Shown piece after piece: positions 1 through 8,791 of a stretch of 11,401 bases of DNA. Source of the stretch: Actinomycetes bacterium (lineage in GTDB: Bacteria; Actinomycetota; Actinomycetes; Actinomycetales; Cellulomonadaceae); contig JAEWEI010000369.1 of the NCBI GenBank assembly GCA_023389545.1, positions 1 to 11,401 on the forward strand. The letters are read 5' to 3'. Position 1 is the first letter of the stretch. Each line of letters opens with the position of its first letter. A program made the translations under genes and the position numbers. The notes under the pieces are model-generated. The model ran no database searches, was not told the origin of the DNA, and was given only the letters and a program-made list of their open reading frames with translations.

Positions 1-1812
1 GCCCCGGCACGTGCCGGCTCCGGCTCCGGCCGTCCGCCCGGCCCGCCGGGACCCCGCATCCCCCGCGGGCCCCGACGGCCGCAGGGCCCACGCACCGGGG
101 ACCCGCGCCGCCGGCAGGCCTTCCTCACGGTGATGGTGCTCGCCGTGCTCACGGTGTTCGCGGGCCGGCTCGTCTACGTCCAGGGGATCCAGGGCGAGGC
201 TGTCGCCCAAGAGGCGCTCGAGCAGCGGCTCGGACGTGATTCCAGCCTCGCGGTGCGGGGGCAGATCACCGACGCCAAGGGGGACATCCTGGCGCGCTCC
301 GTCGAGCGGTACACACTGGCCGTCAACCAGGTCGAGCTGGCCGACTGGACGGAGCCACGCTCGGACCCCGCGGTCGGCGGCCCGTCGGGCGCCGCCGCGA
401 AGCTGGCGCCGCTGCTGGACATGAACGCCGCGGAGCTGGGCGCGCTGCTCACCGGGGAGAGCACCTGGAAGGTGATCAAGAAGGGCTTGCTGCCCGAGCA
501 GATGCGGGACATCAAGAAGCTGGCGATCGGCGGGGTGCAGTTCGAGCGCGTCCTAGACCGTGTGTACCCGAACGGCTCGGTCGCCGGGAACTTGCTGGGG
601 TGGGTCAACGCCGAGGGCAATGGCGCCCAAGGGCTCGAGGCCGTGCTGAACGACCAGCTCGCCGGAACGCCGGGCACGTATGTCTGGGAGCGCGGGAAGG
701 GCGGCCAGGCGATCCCCGGCGGCTATGAGGAGTCGAACGACGCGGTCGAGGGGGACACCGTCCAGTTGACGATCCTCAACGACCTGCAGTGGAAGGCCGA
801 GGAGGCGATCGACGCGCAGGTGGCCGCCACGGGCGCCGACAGCGGCTCGGTGATCGTGACGGACGTCACGACGGGGGAGATCCTCGCGCTGGCGGACTCG
901 GGCGGCCTGGACCCGAACAGCCCCAGCGGAGACCTCTCGGGCTCGCGCTCCATCTCGGGGGTGTTCGACCCGGGTTCGACCGCGAAGGTCATCACGATGG
1001 CGGCAGCCCTCGAGACCGGTGTGGTGAACCCGCTCACCCCCTTCGAGGTGCCCTACCAGTACACGACCGACAACAACCAGACGTTCAAGGACTCGCATGA
1101 GCACGCGGGGATGCGCCTGACGACCACCGGTGTGCTCGCCCAGTCGTCCAACACCGGGACGGTGATGATCGGCGAGAAGATCCCGCAGCAGGTGCGGTAC
1201 GACTACCTGGAGAAGTTCGGCTTCGGCCAGAGGACTGGCATCGAGCTCCCCGGGGAGTCCCGCGGAATCCTGCACCCCGTCGACGAGTGGGACGGGCGCA
1301 CCAAGTACGCGGTGCTGTTCGGGCAGGGCGTCTCCGTGACCGCGCTGCAGGCCACCCAGGTCTTCGCCACGATCGCCAACGGCGGCGTGCGCGTGCAGCC
1401 GCACCTCATCAAGGGGTGGACGTCGGCGGACGGCCAGTACACGGCGTCCACGCAGGTAGCGCCCACCCAGGCCGTCTCGAAGGAGACAGCGGACGCCGTG
1501 CTGACCATGCTCGAGAGTGCTGTCGACGACGGGACCGGCTCGGCCGCGGCGATCCCCGGCTATCGGGTGGCCGGCAAGACGGGCACGGCCCAGTCGTTCA
1601 ACCCGTCCGGCATCACCGCCTCGTTCATCGGCGTGGCGCCTGCCGACCAGCCGCGCATCGCGGTCAGCGTGGTGCTGCACAACCCGCGCACGTCCGAATG
1701 GGGCGGCACCGTCGCGGCGCCGGTCTTCAAGGACATCACGCGCGATGCCCTGCTCGAGCTCGGCGTGGCCCCCAGCGGCGCGCCGGCGACGCTGTACGCG
1801 ACCACATGGTGA
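1..1812 (+). CDS. ftsI: FtsI / PBP3-type septal peptidoglycan transpeptidase (class B PBP), 5' partial
   Basis: This is the monofunctional D,D-transpeptidase that crosslinks septal peptidoglycan together with FtsW. The frame is open from the first base, so the true start lies upstream of the window. The ATG at 130 falls inside the membrane anchor (about codons 40-60, reading AFLTVMVLAVLTVF) and is not a credible start. Ahead of the anchor is an Arg/Pro/Gly-rich cytoplasmic tail (codons 1-39). The PBP dimerisation domain begins with RGQITD at codon 86. All three penicillin-binding motifs are present, counted in codons from base 1: STAK with the acylated Ser at 326 (base 976), SSN at 382-384, and KTGT at 526-529 (base 1576). 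The protein ends about 75 residues after KTG with no PASTA repeat, as expected for FtsI. It leads the dcw block and is followed by a 79-nt gap before murE. Function is certain; only the N-terminal boundary is missing. Confidence 0.96.
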   Translation, partial: APARAGSGSGRPPGPPGPRIPRGPRRPQGPRTGDPRRRQAFLTVMVLAVLTVFAGRLVYVQGIQGEAVAQEALEQRLGRDSSLAVRGQITDAKGDILARSVERYTLAVNQVELADWTEPRSDPAVGGPSGAAAKLAPLLDMNAAELGALLTGESTWKVIKKGLLPEQMRDIKKLAIGGVQFERVLDRVYPNGSVAGNLLGWVNAEGNGAQGLEAVLNDQLAGTPGTYVWERGKGGQAIPGGYEESNDAVEGDTVQLTILNDLQWKAEEAIDAQVAATGADSGSVIVTDVTTGEILALADSGGLDPNSPSGDLSGSRSISGVFDPGSTAKVITMAAALETGVVNPLTPFEVPYQYTTDNNQTFKDSHEHAGMRLTTTGVLAQSSNTGTVMIGEKIPQQVRYDYLEKFGFGQRTGIELPGESRGILHPVDEWDGRTKYAVLFGQGVSVTALQATQVFATIANGGVRVQPHLIKGWTSADGQYTASTQVAPTQAVSKETADAVLTMLESAVDDGTGSAAAIPGYRVAGKTGTAQSFNPSGITASFIGVAPADQPRIAVSVVLHNPRTSEWGGTVAAPVFKDITRDALLELGVAPSGAPATLYATTW

Positions 1813-1879
1813 CGCGCGCCTCGGTGGCGGGCCCGCGCCCGGCCGCCGTTCCGCGCGTCGGGGTGGCGCCCGACCGGGG

Positions 1880-1891
1880 TAGATTCTCCCT
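1880..1891 (+). promoter_or_regulatory. Candidate leaderless promoter -10 box for murE
   Basis: TAGATT (1880-1885) matches the actinobacterial TANNNT -10 pattern. It is followed by six bases (CTCCCT) and then the murE ATG, so a transcript would start at or within a base of the ATG. No purine-rich Shine-Dalgarno sequence precedes this ATG, which fits leaderless translation. No good -35 hexamer is visible; the bases 17-18 nt upstream read GTCGGG/CGTCGG. Inferred from pattern only. Confidence 0.5.
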
Positions 1892-3475
1892 ATGACGTCC
1901 CCCCAGGGTCGGATGCGCCCGCTGCACCCCGCCACACATCGGGTCGTCGACCTCGTTGCCGCGTTCGACCTGACCGTCCACGGCGTCACCCCCGAGCAGG
2001 ACGCCACCCTCAGTGGTGTGAGCGTCGCCAGCGGCGACGTGCGTCCTGGAGACCTGTTCGTGGCCCTCAGCGGCCTCAAGGTCCACGGGGCGACGTTCGC
2101 GGCACAGGCCGTCGAGGCAGGCGCCGTCGCGATCCTCACCGACCAGGCCGGCGCGGAGCTCCTCGCCGGCGCACAGCCGCAGGTCCCCGTGCTCGTCACC
2201 GCCGATCCGCGCTCGTTGGCCGGCCCTGTCGCCGCCTGGGCGCACGGCCATCCGGCGCGCGGCATCGTCACCGTCGGCGTGACAGGAACCAACGGCAAGA
2301 CCACCACGAGCTACTTCGTGGACGCCGCGTTGCGCGCGCAGCACGCGAGCACGGGCGTGATGGGCACCGTCGAGCTGCGCATCGGCGCCGAGGCCATCGA
2401 GAGCCCCCGCACCACTGTCGAGGCGCCCGTGGTCCAGTCGATCCTGGCGCTCATGCACGAGCGCGGCGCGACGGCCTGCACGATGGAGGTCTCGTCGCAT
2501 GCGCTGGCGCTGGGCCGGGTCGGCGGGCTCGAGTTCGACGTGGTGGGCTTCACCAACCTGCAGCGCGACCACCTGGACTTCCACGGCGACATGGAGGGGT
2601 ACTTCCGGGACAAGTCCCGGCTGTTCGCCCCGGGCCAGGCGCGCCGCGGCGTGGTCGTGGTCGACGACGTGTGGGGCCAGCGGCTCGCGGCCGAGGCTCG
2701 GATCCCCGTGGAGTCGGTGTCGACCCTTGTCGGCGCGCCGGTCGCGGCGGCCGCCGACTGGGCGGTGACGTCCGCGGACATCGGGCTGGACGGCATCGGC
2801 TCGACATTCACGCTGCGCGGGCCCGACGGCGTCGAGCATGCCGCGGCGAGCCCGCTGCCGGGCCGGGTCAACGTGTCGAACGCGGCGCTGGCCGTCGTGC
2901 TCGCGCACCGTGCCGGCGTCGACCTCGCCACGGCCATCCACGCCGTGGGGCACGCGTCGGAGATCCCCGGCCGGATGGAGCGCGTCGTCGAGCGCGGCGA
3001 CGGCATGCCGCTGGGCCTCGTCGACTACGCGCACACCCCGGACGCGCTGGTGCTCGCACTCGACGCGGTGCGCCCCATCACCCCGGGCCGGCTCATCCTG
3101 GTCTTCGGCTCCGACGGGGACCGCGACCAGGGGAAGCGGCCGATCATGGGCGAGATCGGCGCGCGCCTGGCCGATGTGCTCGTCGTCACCGACGAGAACC
3201 CCCGCTCGGAGGACCCGGCCGCCATCCGCGCCGCGATCCTCGACGGAGTGCGCAGCGAGCGCCCGGACCTCGCCGACGTGCACGAGGCGACAAGTCGCAG
3301 CCAGGCCATCCACGACGCCTTCGAGATCGCGACGGAGCAGGACACCATCATCATCACGGGCAAGGGTCACGAGCCGACCCAGGAGATCGCCGGCGTGTTC
3401 CACCGGTACAACGACCGCGACGTGCTGCTGGCTGCGGCGCGGGCGCGGCGAGAGCTCGAAGGGCAGGACGCGTGA
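1892..3475 (+). CDS. murE: MurE, UDP-MurNAc-L-Ala-D-Glu : diamino acid ligase
   Basis: A cytoplasmic ATP-dependent Mur ligase that adds the third (diamino) residue of the stem peptide. At 527 aa it has the normal length. Visible motifs: N-terminal uridine-binding domain (VRPGDLFVALSG, about residues 50-61), P-loop GTNGKTTT 132-139, EVSSHA 199-204, TNLQRDHLD 221-229, the lysine to be carbamylated in FRDKSRLF (K241), DYAHTPDAL from 378, GDRD-containing stretch after VFGS (404-407), ENPR 435-438 and GKGHE 490-494. NPR and GKGHE are the family signatures of the meso-DAP type, but the usual DNPR reads ENPR here, so DAP versus another diamino acid such as L-Orn is open. The ATG at 1892 was chosen because it fits the TAGATT leaderless arrangement; an ATG at 1913 is an alternative. 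The stop overlaps the murF GTG (GTGA). Confidence 0.96.
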   Translation: MTSPQGRMRPLHPATHRVVDLVAAFDLTVHGVTPEQDATLSGVSVASGDVRPGDLFVALSGLKVHGATFAAQAVEAGAVAILTDQAGAELLAGAQPQVPVLVTADPRSLAGPVAAWAHGHPARGIVTVGVTGTNGKTTTSYFVDAALRAQHASTGVMGTVELRIGAEAIESPRTTVEAPVVQSILALMHERGATACTMEVSSHALALGRVGGLEFDVVGFTNLQRDHLDFHGDMEGYFRDKSRLFAPGQARRGVVVVDDVWGQRLAAEARIPVESVSTLVGAPVAAAADWAVTSADIGLDGIGSTFTLRGPDGVEHAAASPLPGRVNVSNAALAVVLAHRAGVDLATAIHAVGHASEIPGRMERVVERGDGMPLGLVDYAHTPDALVLALDAVRPITPGRLILVFGSDGDRDQGKRPIMGEIGARLADVLVVTDENPRSEDPAAIRAAILDGVRSERPDLADVHEATSRSQAIHDAFEIATEQDTIIITGKGHEPTQEIAGVFHRYNDRDVLLAAARARRELEGQDA

Positions 3476-4935
3476 TCGCTCTGACAGCGGCCGAGATCGC
3501 GGCCGCCACCGGGGGAGAGCTGTGCCCCGCGTCGCTCGACCCCGCCACCGTGGTCAGCGGGCCGGTGGTCGTCGACTCCCGCGAGGTCCAGGAGGGCTCG
3601 CTGTTCGTGGCCCTGCCGGGCGAGCACGCGGACGGGCACGACTTCGCCGCCGGGGCGGTGGGCGCGGGCGCGGGCCTGGTGCTCGCCGCGCGGTCGCTGA
3701 GCACCCCTGAGGGCGAGCCGTTGCCGTGCGTCGTCGTGCCGGATGTGGAGCGCGCGCTGGGCGACGTGGCCCGCGCGGTGCTGGCCCGGCTGCGCGAGGC
3801 GTCCCTCGAGCCCGGTGGCGCTGGACTGCGCGTCATCGGCGTGACGGGATCGGTGGGCAAGACGACCACCAAGGACCTGCTCGCGCAGATCCTCGGCGCG
3901 GCCGGCCCCACCATCGCCCCCGCGCGGTCCTTCAACAACGAGATCGGCCTGCCGCTCACGGTCCTGCGCGCCGACGAGTCCACCCGCTTCCTGGTGCTGG
4001 AGATGGGCGCCAGCGGCATCGGCCACCTGACCTACCTCACCGACATCGCGCCGCCCGATGTGGCGGTGGTCCTCGTGGTGGGCAGCGCGCACCTGGGCGA
4101 GTTCGGCGGCATCGAGGCAGTGGCCAAGGCCAAGGCCGAGATCGTGCAAGGGCTCGTGCCCGACGGCGTCGCGGTGCTCAACGCGGACGACTCGCGGGTG
4201 CGGGCCATGGCGGACGTCGCGCCGGGCCAGGTCGTCACGTTCGGCTCCTCGGCGGCCGCCGACGTGCGCGCCCGCGACGTGCGGGTCGACCGTGCCGGCC
4301 GGGCGTCGTTCACGCTCGAGGCGCCGGGCGCCGACGGGGTCGTCGACCAGGCGCCCGTGACGCTGCGCCTCGTCGGGGAGCATCACGCGAACAACGCCGT
4401 CGCCGCCGCGGCGGCCGCCCTGCAGGTGGGGCTCGGGCTCTTCGAGATCGCGGCGTCGCTCAGCGGCGCCGAGGCCCTCAGCCCGCACCGCATGCACGTG
4501 GTGGACCGGCCCGACGGGGTGACCGTCATCGACGACTCCTACAACGCCAACCCCGACTCGATGCAGGCGGCGCTCAAGGCGCTGGCCGTCGTGGCAGGGC
4601 GCGACAGGCGGTCGATCGCCGTGCTGGGCGAGATGCTCGAGCTCGGCGAGGACGCCCGCGAGGCGCATGACGCCATCGGGCGGCTCGCCGTCCGGCTCAA
4701 CATCGCCCTGACCCTGGTCGTGGGGGAGGGCGCCCGCCCGATCCGCGACGGCGCGAACCGCGAGGGGTCGTGGGGCGACGAGATCGCCGTGGCCGACGAC
4801 ATCGACGCGGCAGCGCGCTTCCTCGACGAGGAGCTGCGCGCCGGTGACGTGGTGCTGGTGAAGTCCTCCTACGGCGCCGGCCTCTGGCGGCTGGGCGACC
4901 GGCTCATCGCCGGCGGGCAGGAGGCCGCGTCATGA
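3472..4935 (+). CDS. murF: MurF, UDP-MurNAc-tripeptide : D-Ala-D-Ala ligase
   Basis: The last Mur ligase of the pathway; it adds D-Ala-D-Ala to UDP-MurNAc-tripeptide in the cytoplasm. At 487 aa it is of usual size. Motifs: [16 protein letters not shown] in the N-terminal domain (about residues 35-50), P-loop GSVGKTTT 126-133 with K130, SFNNEIG 153-159, EMGA 177-180, GEHHANN 302-308, DDSYNANP 354-361, GEMLELG 386-392 and the C-terminal VKSSYGAGL (K464). The GTG at 3472 is the start: it overlaps the murE TGA by four bases (GTGA), has AAGG and AGGA 9 and 3 nt upstream, and gives the expected N-terminus. The frame is open further upstream through murE, but that part is murE read out of frame. Its stop overlaps the mraY ATG. 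Confidence 0.96.
   Translation: MIALTAAEIAAATGGELCPASLDPATVVSGPVVVDSREVQEGSLFVALPGEHADGHDFAAGAVGAGAGLVLAARSLSTPEGEPLPCVVVPDVERALGDVARAVLARLREASLEPGGAGLRVIGVTGSVGKTTTKDLLAQILGAAGPTIAPARSFNNEIGLPLTVLRADESTRFLVLEMGASGIGHLTYLTDIAPPDVAVVLVVGSAHLGEFGGIEAVAKAKAEIVQGLVPDGVAVLNADDSRVRAMADVAPGQVVTFGSSAAADVRARDVRVDRAGRASFTLEAPGADGVVDQAPVTLRLVGEHHANNAVAAAAAALQVGLGLFEIAASLSGAEALSPHRMHVVDRPDGVTVIDDSYNANPDSMQAALKALAVVAGRDRRSIAVLGEMLELGEDAREAHDAIGRLAVRLNIALTLVVGEGARPIRDGANREGSWGDEIAVADDIDAAARFLDEELRAGDVVLVKSSYGAGLWRLGDRLIAGGQEAAS
4919..4924 (+). promoter_or_regulatory. Ribosome binding site of mraY
   Basis: A perfect AGGAGG lies inside the end of murF, 7 nt before the mraY ATG. It is the strongest Shine-Dalgarno sequence in the block and fixes the mraY start. 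It may let MraY be translated well in addition to coupling through the ATGA overlap. Confidence 0.8.
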
Positions 4936-6014
4936 GGGCCGTCCTCATCTCCGGCGGCCTGTCGATGCTCATCGCGCTGCTCGGCACGCCCCTGTTCATC
5001 CGGTTACTGGTCAAGAAGCAGTACGGCCAGTTCATTCGGCAGGACGGCCCCACCGCGCACTTCACCAAGCGCGGCACGCCCACCATGGGCGGGGTCGTCA
5101 TCATCGGCGCCACGCTGCTCGGCTGGGGCGGCGGGCTGCTCGCGACGCAGCAACTGCCCACGGTCTCGGCGATGCTCGTCCTCTATCTGATGACCGGCCT
5201 GGGCGTCGTGGGCTTCCTCGACGACTTCATCAAGATCTCCCGCCAGCGCAGCCTCGGGCTCAAGGCGCGGTGGAAGTTCCTGGGGCAGGGCCTGGTCGGC
5301 GTGACCTTCGCCATCGCGGCCCTGCAGTTCCCCAACGACGCGTTCCGCACGCCCGCGTCGACCAAGATCTCCTTCATCCGCGACACGAACCTCGACCTGG
5401 CCTTCGCTGGCCTCACGCTCGGCATGGTGCTGTTCGTCATCTGGGCGAACTTCCTCATCACCGCGTGGTCCAACGCGGTCAACCTCACCGACGGGCTGGA
5501 CGGGCTCGCGACCGGCGTCTCGCTCATCGTCTTCGGCTCCTACGTGCTGGTCGGGGTGTGGCAGTTCAACCAGAGCTGCCAGTTCCTGGCGTCCGCCGGG
5601 CCGCGCTGCTACGAGGTCCGCGACCCGATGAGCCTGGCCGTGGTGGCCGCGTCGATCACCGGCGCCTGCTTCGGGTTCCTGTGGTGGAACGCGAGCCCCG
5701 CGCAGATCTTCATGGGGGACACCGGCTCGCTGGCCCTCGGCGGCGCGCTCGCCGGGCTGTCGATCCTGTCCCGCACGGAGATCCTCGCGGCGATCCTCGG
5801 CGGCCTGTTCGTGCTGATCGTCCTCTCCGACGTGATCCAGATCGGCTTCTTCAAGATGACCGGGAAACGGGTCTTCAAGATGGCGCCGTTGCACCACCAC
5901 TTCGAGTTGTCCGGGTGGGGCGAGGTCACGATCGTCATCCGCTTCTGGATCATCGCGGGTCTGTTCGTCGCGCTGGGCATTGGCATCTTCTACGCGGAGT
6001 GGGTGACGGGCTGA
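4932..6014 (+). CDS. mraY: MraY, phospho-MurNAc-pentapeptide transferase
   Basis: An integral membrane enzyme that transfers phospho-MurNAc-pentapeptide from UDP to undecaprenyl phosphate, making lipid I. Its 360 aa and many hydrophobic segments fit the ten-helix fold of the family. Signatures: [11 protein letters not shown] near the N-terminus (about residues 44-54), DDFIK at 97-101 (Mg/substrate aspartates), NLTDGLDG 184-191, [11 protein letters not shown] from 261 (D263), and MAPLHHHFE from 317 with the HHH at 321-323. The outward-facing loop after the NLTDGLDG helix carries two cysteines (C216, C226). The start overlaps the murF stop as ATGA and has AGGAGG 7 nt upstream. The stop shares its last base with the murD ATG (TGATG). 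Confidence 0.97.
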   Translation: MRAVLISGGLSMLIALLGTPLFIRLLVKKQYGQFIRQDGPTAHFTKRGTPTMGGVVIIGATLLGWGGGLLATQQLPTVSAMLVLYLMTGLGVVGFLDDFIKISRQRSLGLKARWKFLGQGLVGVTFAIAALQFPNDAFRTPASTKISFIRDTNLDLAFAGLTLGMVLFVIWANFLITAWSNAVNLTDGLDGLATGVSLIVFGSYVLVGVWQFNQSCQFLASAGPRCYEVRDPMSLAVVAASITGACFGFLWWNASPAQIFMGDTGSLALGGALAGLSILSRTEILAAILGGLFVLIVLSDVIQIGFFKMTGKRVFKMAPLHHHFELSGWGEVTIVIRFWIIAGLFVALGIGIFYAEWVTG

Positions 6015-7495
6015 TGGCATCCGGCGACGAGGCGGGGGCGGCCGGCGCGGGTCTGACGGGCGCGGCGCTCAGCGGCGCTCGCGTGCTCGTCGCCGGGCTC
6101 GGCGTGTCCGGCCGCGCCGCGCTCGAGGTGCTGGCCGCGCGTGGCGCCGAGGTGACCACTGTCGACGAGCACGCCGAGGAGGCGGACGTCCGCGACGTCG
6201 CGGGGTTCGTGGCCGGCGGCGGCCTGGACGGGGTGGACCTCGTTGTCGCGTCGCCCGGGTGGCCGCCGTCGAACCCGCTGCTGGCGGGGGCCGTCGAGCG
6301 CGGGACGCCGGTGTGGAGCGAGGTCGAGCTGGCCTGGCAGACCCGGGCGCCGCGGGCTGACGGCAGCGGGCCGGCGCCATGGCTCGCTGTCACGGGCACC
6401 AACGGCAAGACCACGACTGTCGGCATGTTGGAGTCGATGCTCCGCGCGGCCGGCGAGCAGGCGGTCGCCGCCGGGAATGTCGGCACCCCGCTGGTGCGGG
6501 TGGTCGCCGATCCGTCCGTCGACGTGATCGCCGTCGAGCTCTCGAGCTTCCAGCTCCACTTCACGCACTCGATGTCGGCCCAGGCCGCGGCGGTGCTCAA
6601 CGTGGCGCCGGACCACCTGGACTGGCACGGCTCGCTGGAGGCGTACGCCGCCGACAAGGGCCGTGTGTACGAGCGTGCCCAGGTGGCCTGCGTGTACAAC
6701 CTGGCCGACCCGGTCACCGAGGACCTGGTGCGCGAGGCCGACGTGGTGGAGGGCGCCCGTGCCATCGGCGTCACGCTCGGCACTCCGAGCGTCGGCCAGG
6801 TGGGCGTGGTCGAGGACGTGCTGGTGGACCGGGGGTTCACCCCGCAGCGACACACCCACGCCGCCGAGCTGGGGACTCTCGCCGATCTGGCGCACCTGGG
6901 CGGCCCGGATGGCGTGGCGCCACCGCATGTCGTGCAGGACGCGCTCGCCGCCGCCGCTCTCGCCCTGGCGCACGGCTGCCCGCCCGCGGCGGTCCGCGAG
7001 GGGCTGCGCGCGTTCGCTCCTGGCGAACACCGGTCGCAGACGGTGGCCGAGGCCGACGGCGTGCGCTGGGTCGACGACTCCAAAGCCACGAACGCCCACG
7101 CCGCGGCGGCGGCGCTCGCCGGGTTCCCGCCTGGCAGCGTCGTGTGGATCGCTGGCGGGCTCGCGAAGGGTGCGACGTTCGACGCGCTCGTGCAGGCGCG
7201 CAAAGACCGGCTCGCCGGCGTCGTGCTGATCGGGACGGAGCCCGAGCCCTTGGCTGGAGCCCTCGCCCGACACGCGCCGGAGGTTCCCGTGGCGCGGGTC
7301 GATCCCGGCGACACTGAGACGGTGATGGAGCGCGCGGTGCAGGAGGCTCGCCGGCTCGCCGCGTCGGTGCGGCCAGGGCCGGCGAACGTCGTGCTCGCTC
7401 CCGCCTGCGCCTCGATGGACCAGTTCCGCTCCTATGCAGAGCGGGGAGAGTCGTTCGCCGCGGCAGTGCGCGCCCTGAGCCCTGACGTCGGCTGA
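6014..7495 (+). CDS. murD: MurD, UDP-MurNAc-L-Ala : D-Glu ligase
   Basis: A cytoplasmic ATP-dependent ligase that adds D-Glu to UDP-MurNAc-L-Ala. 493 aa, within the actinobacterial range. Motifs: GLGVSG 28-33 (Rossmann-like UDP-binding N-domain), P-loop GTNGKTTT 128-135, ELSSFQL 175-181, NVAPDHLD from 196 (H201), the lysine of AADKGRVY (K215, carbamylation site by family knowledge), GEHR with H339, DDSKATN 354-360 and the C-terminal APACASMDQF from 462. Where many MurDs have HNxxNALAA, this protein reads PPHVVQDALAA, which I believe is common in actinobacteria. The ATG at 6014 overlaps the mraY stop by one base. The preceding Shine-Dalgarno sequence is weak (GGAG 14 nt upstream), so translation probably relies on coupling to mraY. 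An Ala/Gly-rich stretch (residues 5-19) precedes the first domain. Confidence 0.96.
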   Translation: MASGDEAGAAGAGLTGAALSGARVLVAGLGVSGRAALEVLAARGAEVTTVDEHAEEADVRDVAGFVAGGGLDGVDLVVASPGWPPSNPLLAGAVERGTPVWSEVELAWQTRAPRADGSGPAPWLAVTGTNGKTTTVGMLESMLRAAGEQAVAAGNVGTPLVRVVADPSVDVIAVELSSFQLHFTHSMSAQAAAVLNVAPDHLDWHGSLEAYAADKGRVYERAQVACVYNLADPVTEDLVREADVVEGARAIGVTLGTPSVGQVGVVEDVLVDRGFTPQRHTHAAELGTLADLAHLGGPDGVAPPHVVQDALAAAALALAHGCPPAAVREGLRAFAPGEHRSQTVAEADGVRWVDDSKATNAHAAAAALAGFPPGSVVWIAGGLAKGATFDALVQARKDRLAGVVLIGTEPEPLAGALARHAPEVPVARVDPGDTETVMERAVQEARRLAASVRPGPANVVLAPACASMDQFRSYAERGESFAAAVRALSPDVG

Positions 7496-7503
7496 GGCAG
7501 GAC

Positions 7504-8766
7504 ATGGTGACGCCGACGCCCCCCAGCACGCTCGCCTCGAGGGCCGGGGCCGGCCAGCAGCGTGAGGACGGCCCCACCGCGGGCCGGCTCGGCGCCTGGA
7601 ACAGCCCTGTCACCAGCTACTACGTGCTCACCGGCGCCACAGCGCTGCTCGTGGTGCTGGGCCTGGTGATGGTGCTGTCCAGCTCGAGCGTCGAGTCGCT
7701 GGCCAAGGGCCGCTCGCCCTACGCCGAGTTCCTCAAGCAGGCGCAGTTCGCGTTGATGGGCCTGCCGCTGCTCTGGCTCGCGTCCCGGCTCCCCGTGCGC
7801 GCGTACAAGGTGGCCGCCTGGCCGTTGCTGGGGCTCGGCGCGCTCGCGCAGCTCGCCGTGTTCACGCCGCTCGGCGCCGATGCCGTGGGCGGCAACCGGA
7901 ACTGGATCGCGCTCGGCTCGTTCACCGCGCAGCCCAGCGAGGCGGTGAAGTTCGCCCTGTCGATCTGGCTGGGGGTGGTGCTGGCCCGCAAACGCCCGCT
8001 GCTGCAGGAGTGGAAGCACGCGCTCATCCCCGCGGTGCCGGTGGGGGCGCTGATGATCGGGCTCGTGCTGATCGGCCACGACCTGGGCACGGCGCTCGTC
8101 ATGATGCTCCTGGTGGGTGGCGCGATGTTCGTCGCGGGGGTGCCGATGCGGATGTTCAGCGTCGCTGTGGCCGTGGCGGTCGTGGCGGCGGGCGTCCTGG
8201 CGATCTCCTCCAAGAACCGCGTCGCGCGGATCTTCTCGTGGTTGAGCGACGACTGCGACGTCACCAGCGACTGCTATCAGACGCTGCACGGCGGCTGGGG
8301 CCTGGCCACCGGGGGCTGGACGGGCATCGGCCTGGGCGCCAGCCGCGAGAAGTGGTCCTACTTGCCCGAGGCGCACAACGACTTCATCTTCGCGATCATC
8401 GGCGAGGAGCTGGGCCTCATCGGGACCCTGCTGGTGCTGGTGCTGTTCGCGCTCATCGCGCTCGCGATGTTCCGCGTGATCCGCCGCCACACCGACCCGT
8501 TCGTGCAGATCACCACCGGCGCCATTGTCTGCTGGGTGATCGGCCAGGCGCTGGTGAACATCGCTGTGGTGATCGGCCTCGCGCCAGTCATCGGCGTGCC
8601 GCTGCCGCTCGTCTCGGCGGGAGGGTCGGCGCTGATCACCACGATGGCCGCGATCGGCGTGGTGATCTCGTTCGCCCGGGACGAGCCGGGCGCCGCCGAG
8701 GCGCTCGCCGCCCGGCCGAGCGTGGTGCGGCGATCGCTCGCGGTGATCGGCCGGACGCGTGGATGA
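7504..8766 (+). CDS. ftsW: FtsW, septal SEDS peptidoglycan glycosyltransferase
   Basis: A SEDS-family polytopic membrane protein that polymerises lipid II at the septum as the partner of FtsI. 420 aa, with about 40 polar N-terminal residues before the first membrane segment (YYVLTGATALLVVLGL). Family signatures: GGNRNWI from 129, QPSE 143-146, the long outward-facing loop ending in PEAHNDFIF 288-296 (D293 lies in the conserved SEDS catalytic region), and VSAGGS 370-375. Two cysteines (C251, C257) sit close together in that loop. FtsW rather than RodA is favoured by its place between murD and murG. It starts 8 nt after murD: GAGG overlapping the murD stop is 6 nt before the ATG at 7504, and a GTG at 7507 is a possible alternative. 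It lacks the long C-terminal extension of mycobacterial FtsW. Confidence 0.95.
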   Translation: MVTPTPPSTLASRAGAGQQREDGPTAGRLGAWNSPVTSYYVLTGATALLVVLGLVMVLSSSSVESLAKGRSPYAEFLKQAQFALMGLPLLWLASRLPVRAYKVAAWPLLGLGALAQLAVFTPLGADAVGGNRNWIALGSFTAQPSEAVKFALSIWLGVVLARKRPLLQEWKHALIPAVPVGALMIGLVLIGHDLGTALVMMLLVGGAMFVAGVPMRMFSVAVAVAVVAAGVLAISSKNRVARIFSWLSDDCDVTSDCYQTLHGGWGLATGGWTGIGLGASREKWSYLPEAHNDFIFAIIGEELGLIGTLLVLVLFALIALAMFRVIRRHTDPFVQITTGAIVCWVIGQALVNIAVVIGLAPVIGVPLPLVSAGGSALITTMAAIGVVISFARDEPGAAEALAARPSVVRRSLAVIGRTRG

Positions 8767-8791
8767 GACCGTGGGGGATCTGCTAGACGAC

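Noticed and set aside
130..132. ATG at 130 as the ftsI start.
   Set aside because: It sits inside the hydrophobic membrane anchor. The frame is open back to base 1 with a basic tail that suits a cytoplasmic N-terminus, so the start must be upstream of the window.
1827..1836. Perfect 10-bp palindrome (GCGGGCCCGC) just after ftsI, considered as a terminator or operator.
   Set aside because: It has no loop and no T-tract, and such GC palindromes are frequent by chance in this DNA. It does not support a terminator between ftsI and murE.
2671..3471. Apparent long N-terminal extension of murF reading through murE.
   Set aside because: This stretch is murE read in another frame and translates to Arg/Gly/Ala-rich sequence. 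The conserved MurF N-terminus begins at the GTG at 3472.
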